This document shows, piece by piece, positions 58,441 through 64,000 of a stretch of DNA of 64,000 nt (position 1 is its first letter; each line of letters starts with the position of its first letter). The translations under genes and the position numbers were made by a program. Below the pieces are notes generated by a model that was given only the letters and a program-made list of their open reading frames with translations, did no database searches and was not told the DNA's origin. Origin of the DNA: Eonycteris spelaea (taxonomy: Eukaryota; Chordata; Mammalia; Chiroptera; Pteropodidae); assembly GCA_003508835.1 (NCBI GenBank), contig PUFA01000171.1, forward strand, positions 1,492,501 through 1,556,500, read 5' to 3'.

Positions 58441-61259
58441 GTTCAATAGGAAAATAAACTTTGCATCTTTTCATTCTGTTTTAATGGAAGAATCTGACTT
58501 ATTAAAGGCCTGCTGTTATTACTGCCAGCAATTATACAATTGATTTTAGTTAAATGATAAAATGTTCTTTAAATTTAAATTTCTCAAATACATATTATCC
58601 CTCAGATTGCTGTATAATTTCTTCAGAATTTAAAAATCAGTTTTAAAATGGAATTTAGACTATCTGAACCTGAGGGGAAAAAATCTAATTGATTCCCATA
58701 AAATGTATTTTGTAAATGATTTCCATTGCTATTAGATAGCCTTTTAAATTTAGGTGGAGATTCACAATTTTTATCATAGATTAGACTCCCCCAAATAAAT
58801 ACTATTCAATTTTTATGACACATAAAAACCCAAGAACACTGGAAATAGTGGTCAGTGGAACACTAATAGAAGCTTAGTAAAAAAAAAAAAAAAAAAGGTT
58901 AAAATATGTATAATCATTTTGTCAAAATGTTGTCTTTGCATTGGATAGAACAAATACAAAATATTTACCAAAGAAAGATTTTTTTAAATAAAATTTTTAC
59001 AATAATAGGTTAAAATTAGTCTATACAATTATTTAACAACAAGAACTAAACTAATTACAAGAAGTATCCTCCTTGCATAAACGTCAGTATTTCTGAAAAT
59101 AAAAATAAAAATGTTAATAATTAGAAGTATTGGATAGGGATCAATCTGGAGACTTCTACTTGAGACAAACAGTCATAACTGAAGTTCTACTCCGAATAAT
59201 GGAACTATAATCTATTTATATGTCCAGTTACCACACATTTATGTCTTTCCATTCAGATAAAGCATGAGTGTAAGGATATAACTAAGGTTTTCCAAACAAC
59301 ATGTAGTAAATTGTTAGCCTGGAGTTCTATTTTCCCCAAATTGTCAATAACTAGTCTCTTACCACCCACACAAAAAAGGGAACTCTTCACCCTACATTAG
59401 GTTCACATTTAAAAGAGTAAAACATCATTCTTTCTCAATCTGGTATAATCTATTCAAAAGTATTAATAAAATATTGGACAGGTAAGTGTCTCTTTCTTGG
59501 AGTCACTAAGGTAGCCAGTTAATTGTTTTGATATGGGTATTTGCTTACATAGATCGGATTCAGAATTTTTTTTTTCTTTTCAAGCTAAAGCTGTTTTCAT
59601 TCACACTTGGGGTCCTCCATCTGTCAATAAAGCCTGTTGGCTCACCACCTCACTGGTTTCAAGGTGCTAGTTTTCCATCTGGTAAAACCCTAAAGGGAAC
59701 CCCAGAGTCAGAGAAGCGTGAATCCTATGGGTGCTCTCAACTCTAGGGTTTCTGTCCCTAAAGAGATGGAGTCTCTTTGAGAGTCTCTAAATGTTTAGAA
59801 GCAAAGCAATCGAAACATGTACATGGCTTCTCCTGTACCAGAAAAGATACCTAGTGGCAGTCCAGGAAAAAGAAACTGTAAAAGTCAGCCTCTGGTGCCC
59901 TCCCACTTCTCTTTCATTGTTCCTTTCTCCCTTCATAGCGTACATTTATTTCACTGTTCACTCACTATCAACAAGGAAACATAATGTAGATAAATTAAAA
60001 TTAATTAGGAAATTTGAATAAAATAAAAACTGGCTGGGTAAATTGATGACTATATGGTATTTCTCAAAAATATATGGCATAAGGTCCTATAATTTTACTA
60101 GAGGTTGAGTTATAACTGAACACTAACTCAGTAGTTTGCTCAAGAGAAGTTCATGATTAATGGTATTCATAATATTAAAAAAAAAAAACAACACTCAATT
60201 GACTTGAAAAAAAATCAGACATTCTCAGCACTGAGATTTGAAAAAAATTTTTCTCACAGATTCTCATTAAAAATGACACTTTAAATATGTACAGAATCCT
60301 TATTACATCTACCCAGTAATTGTAACAAGTTCCATGGGGCTATTCTAATAATGACCTTCAGTAAATTAATAGCAAAACTCTGAGGTACAGTTCAACAAAA
60401 GCAAAACAATGTGACCTAAATTCACAGCTTTCTATGTCTGTATTAACCCCCAAAAAAACTGTCAGTAAGTTTCAATTTATACTGTCTGGAAAATACCTAG
60501 ACTAGTTTTTTTTTTTTTTTCTTGGCCAATTAAATATAGACCCATATGCCTTGAGAACTGTCCATCCTGGGAGTAATTAGGGGTGACATCATTTTAAGAA
60601 CTGTGAAGTCTAACAGGACATGTGTTTAAATAGAAAGCCACTGAATTTCTTGGTAATGGGCCTTGGAACAAGGAAATGACCACTTATATGACCCAAACTT
60701 TTCTAAAATAATTAATTATTCTGGGTCTAATTCAGATAGATATAGATATATTTGTAATCAAAGACCCAACTTTCTATAAGCTAAAGATAAACCCCAAAGC
60801 ATTTTATCCTAGGAAGTTTTTAAAGAAAGCATGCCTGATATAAACAGTAATTTATTGGTTTTGTAGTCTTATCTTTTCTGGAAACATTTTCCTGAAACAA
60901 CTAACTCTTGTTGACACAAAAGTTCTCTCAGTTCTCTTTAACTGTTTCTCAGCCTTTCTGTGTTTTTCTGTGGTGGCTTTACCCTCAAGTGGTCTTCCCC
61001 ATTCTGGTGATAAGATGCCCATCAGAAACCCCAAGAATATATTCTAGCAATTAAGCAACCCCAATTAAAAGGGAGTGCATCTTTCTTAATAGTACTATTA
61101 AAAGTCCTGGGTCTAATTCTAATCGGCTTAGCTTAAGTCAAATTATAAGCCTATTACAGGGTCAGATGACTAAAACATACTTATTAGCCAGTTCTGGCTC
61201 ATGTACCTATACTTAAAATAGAAAGTGAGGGAGAGGTATTTCACCTGAATGTCATAAAA
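58441..61259. other. Unique AT-rich DNA
   Basis: No gene or certain repeat family. A18 run at 58879-58896 and T14 run near 60509-60522. The frames at 59528-59746, 59791-60021 and 60852-61034 (minus) carry no motif. Confidence 0.45.
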
Positions 61260-61463
61260 TAGGTTCAGCAAATGATGGTCCACAAGTCAGCTACCTGCTT
61301 TTGTGAATAAAGGTTTATTGGAACACAGTCATACCTATTTGTTCATTCATTGTGTATGTCTGCTTTCATGTTAAAATGGTAGAGTTGAGTAGCTGCAAGA
61401 GACCGTATAGCCTGCAAAGCCTAAACTATCTTACCCTTTAAGAAAAAGTTTGCTGACCCCTCA
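61260..61463 (+). mobile_element. hAT-Charlie non-autonomous DNA transposon
   Basis: 'ttcagcaaatgatggtccac', 'ttttgtgaataaaggtttattggaacacagtc', 'gtagagttgagtagctgcaagagaccgtatagcc' and 'aagtttgctgacccct' match the widespread Charlie/MER1-group element whose termini read 'caggggtcggcaaact'. Both ends are visible although the left terminus has lost its first bases. No clear 8-bp target duplication remains. Confidence 0.8.
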
Positions 61464-61884
61464 GATAGACAAAAATGGGAAGAAGTGGTTCTCAAAAGAA
61501 AAACAAGGAATTCCTAATTTAAAAAAAAAAGATGGAATAAATGCTGTAAATGCTGGACAGGCAAAATCAATATTACTTCTCCAGGATGAACTGGTCTCAA
61601 ATGATATCACACATATCTAAATTAGTTGAACTGATCAAGTAGATTTTGGAAGGCATCTTCAAAAACAGTATTTGATTATCAAAAATTATCTTCTAATGTC
61701 ACCTGAACTAGTGACAATACAATTATTCCATATATACATGGAAGAATGCTTAATTTTCTATTTTCAAAGGAAGCTAAAGAGAAAAACACTTAAATCCAGC
61801 TCAAAGTGGTATTAAGGCAGACAAGTTAAAAAATAAGGAAAGAAGCTTCTTAGCTGATAATGGCCAAGACCAGGTAATAATGGT
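61464..61884. other. Unassigned AT-rich DNA
   Basis: Nothing recognised; A10 run at 61521-61530. Confidence 0.45.
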
Positions 61885-62095
61885 TGATAGATGGCAGACA
61901 TTGTTCTAGGTATTTTATATATTCTTGTCCCATTTATCCCTAACTATCAATTCTCTGAGGTAAGTATTATTATCAACATTTTATAGATAAGCTCAAAGAG
62001 GACAAGGAACTTACCTTGGCCAAAAAAATTACAGTGGCAGAACTAGCTCCTGAATCCATGCGCCCTCTCAGTGACACATGTGACACTGTCTTCCC
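61885..62095 (-). mobile_element. MIR SINE, antisense
   Basis: 'gacattgttctaggtattttatat', 'ctctgaggtaagtattattatc', 'cattttatagataagctcaaagagg' and 'gcagaactagctcctgaatcc' are consecutive reversed MIR blocks. Confidence 0.8.
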
Positions 62096-62649
62096 TGTGA
62101 AAAACAAAAAGTAATTTATGGTGAGGCTAACAGAGTATGAATCAATTCAGTGTCGATTATTCTACTGCTGTACTCAGTAAAATCCCCATGGCAGCGTTAA
62201 GCTCTCAAAGAATCTTGGGGCTGTCAAGTATTATACAAAAGTCAAACAGATGTTATCCTCAAGAACAAATTCTCATTTCATATGATGTGCTGGAAGGATC
62301 TGGGTGTTTATATGAGTCATCTGGCCCATAATTTATTGGTAGCCTAACCAGTGGATAGAGATCTCAACTCAGGAACTGGAGAATTGAATTCTTTTACTGA
62401 CTTTACCAGGTACCTGCTCAACAATTGTGAAGGCCAATGAACTATTATTTTTGACATCTGTATGACTATAAGCTTCTGGAAAATGTTGTAAACATTAACA
62501 TAGAAAGAACCTGGGTACTTATGGAAAACATATTTAAATGCATCAGAGCACAATTTTAGAAATAAAAAACAGAACTAAGGAGAGTTATGGAAAATTTAAC
62601 TGCTGCTTTGGAGCAAAAGGAAAATTATCGAATTCATGATCACTATTTT
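62096..62649. other. Unassigned DNA
   Basis: No gene or repeat family recognised. Frames at 62137-62331 and 62344-62553 have no motif. Confidence 0.45.
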
Positions 62650-62940
62650 AGTGATTATTTTTAAAAACTTTTTAAATTATGAAAAATATCAAACACATGT
62701 AAAAGTAGAGAATCATTGATAATATCATGTATCCTGTCAAAGCTTAAACAATTATCAATATATGTCAAATCTTGTTTTATCTATAACCTCAATACCTCAC
62801 ACCCACTGAATAATGTTAAAATAAATTTCAAACATATCATTTCATCCATAAATTCAGAATATATCTCTAAAAGATAATAACTATGAAACAAAAACCATAA
62901 TCACAATAGTATTATCATACTTAAAAAATTAACAATAAGT
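62650..62940 (-). mobile_element. Old L1 3' UTR fragment, antisense
   Basis: 'aattatgaaaaatatcaaacacatg', 'caattatcaatatatgtcaaatcttg', 'atatcatttcatccataaattc', 'tatctctaaaagataataac' and 'aaaaaattaacaataa' match a recurrent old L1 3' UTR type. The next, younger L1 begins directly after it. Confidence 0.6.
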
Positions 62941-62944
62941 TTTT

Positions 62945-64000
62945 TCTTTTTTTTAATAAACTTTTAGTTTTTAAGTTACAGTTGACATATATTAGTTCCA
63001 GGTGTACAACATTGTCATTTGACATTTATGTAACTTACAAAGTGATCACCCCAATAAATCTAGTACTCATCATCTGATACCACACAGTTATTACAATATT
63101 ATTGACTATATTCCTTATGCTATACTTTACATCCCCATGACTAATTTGTAACTATCAGTTTGTACTTCTTAACCCCTTCTTCTTTTTCACCCACCCTGAA
63201 TCCCCTTTCCATCTGGCAACCATCAAAATGTTCTCTGTATCTATGAGTTTGCTCCTGTTTTGTTTGTTCATTTTGTTCTTTAGATTCCACATGAGATCAT
63301 ATGGCATTTGTCTTTCTCTGACTTACTACACTCAGCACAATATTCTCTAGGTCCATCCGTGTTGTTTTTGATGGCAAGATTTTATTCTTTTTTTTTATGG
63401 CTAATATTCCATTTTGTGTGTGTTTGCGTGTTTGACCTCTTCTTAATCCATTCATCTATTGAAGGGCACCAAAGTTGCCTCCAAATTTTAGCTATTGTAA
63501 TAATGTTGAAATTAACATGTAAATGCACATATTCCTTTGAATTAGTGTTTTGGATTTCTTTGGATAAATATACAGAAGTAGAATTACTGGGTCTTTGTCT
63601 CTTGTTATAGCCTTTGTTTTAAAGTCTATTCTGTCTGGTTTAAGCACTGCTACCCCAGCTTTTTGTTTTGTTTCCACTTTCATGAAGTATTTTTTTCCAT
63701 CCCTTTACTTTTAGTCTGTGTGTATCTTCAATGTGAGGTCTCTTATGGGCAGTAAATGTAAGGGTCTTGTTTTCTTATTTATTCAGCTGTCCTATATCTT
63801 TTGATTGGAGCATTTAATCCATTTGTATTTAAAGTATTTGTTGACAGATATGTAGTAATTGCTATTTCATTATTCATATATATATTTTTATCTCTCCCCA
63901 GCCCCCTTTGCTTAAAGAAGTCCCTTTAATATTTCTTGTAATACTGGTTTGGTGGTGATGAACTCCTTTAGCTTTTTCTTGCCTGCAAAGCTCTTTATCT
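62945..64000 (-). mobile_element. L1, antisense, with large internal ORF2 deletion
   Basis: 62960-63590 is the antisense 3' UTR and end of ORF2 ('ttacagttgacatatattag', 'ttccaggtgtacaacattgtc', 'ccatccgtgttgtttttgatgg', 'agaagtagaattactggg'). At about 63593 the sequence jumps to the ORF2 start: minus-strand frame 63492-63683 begins with endonuclease text (KAGVAVL...DFKTKAITRDK) and switches to 3'-region text right after it. 63690-64000 continues through the ORF2 start into the ORF1/ORF2 junction ('ttgtaatactggtttggtgg'). About 3 kb encoding most of the endonuclease and the reverse transcriptase are absent. The element runs off the window. Confidence 0.85.

Overview
The window reads as intergenic DNA of a eutherian mammal. 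It is AT-rich, has no credible protein-coding gene, and is built from old interspersed repeats: LINE-2, MIR, L1, MaLR LTRs, ERVL and hAT-Charlie. I see no Alu, no rodent B1/B2 and none of the common young carnivore, ruminant or equine SINEs. The youngest L1 3' ends look like those of Laurasiatheria (carnivores, ungulates, bats). So a non-primate, non-rodent eutherian is likely, but I cannot name the species. All repeat names come from recognising family consensus features by eye; no RepeatMasker or Dfam search was possible.

Layout. 1-10 kb: an L2 end, a poorly resolved L1/HAL1-like stretch, a solo MLT1-type LTR with a 5-bp target duplication (4703-5096) and a short L1 piece. 10-20 kb: MIR and L2 copies, a CA microsatellite and an L1 3' end, separated by unique AT-rich DNA. 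20-32 kb: a long plus-strand L2 that keeps a reverse-transcriptase core motif, a second L2 split by a MIR, several more MIR/L2 copies, and a local duplication of a MIR/L2 junction (28564-28680 and 29427-29545). 32-41 kb: an MLT1 LTR, a GA microsatellite joined to a short GC block, a 1.3-kb minus-strand L2, and an L1 whose two halves face each other as in twin-primed insertions. 43-47 kb: L1/HAL1 material, including a 79-bp perfect direct duplication and an L1 whose endonuclease start runs straight into its 3' end. 47-53 kb: MIRs and another long L2. 53-56 kb: a minus-strand ERVL-type provirus remnant with an LTR and an integrase-like piece. 61-64 kb: a hAT-Charlie element, a MIR, and a minus-strand L1 with an internal endonuclease-to-3'-end deletion, cut off by the window edge.

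Nothing here forms a pathway or operon. The signals most worth checking are the two local duplications, the twin-primed L1, the two L1 copies with similar internal deletions, and a few non-repetitive blocks that could be conserved non-coding elements. I found no evidence of a new biological system.
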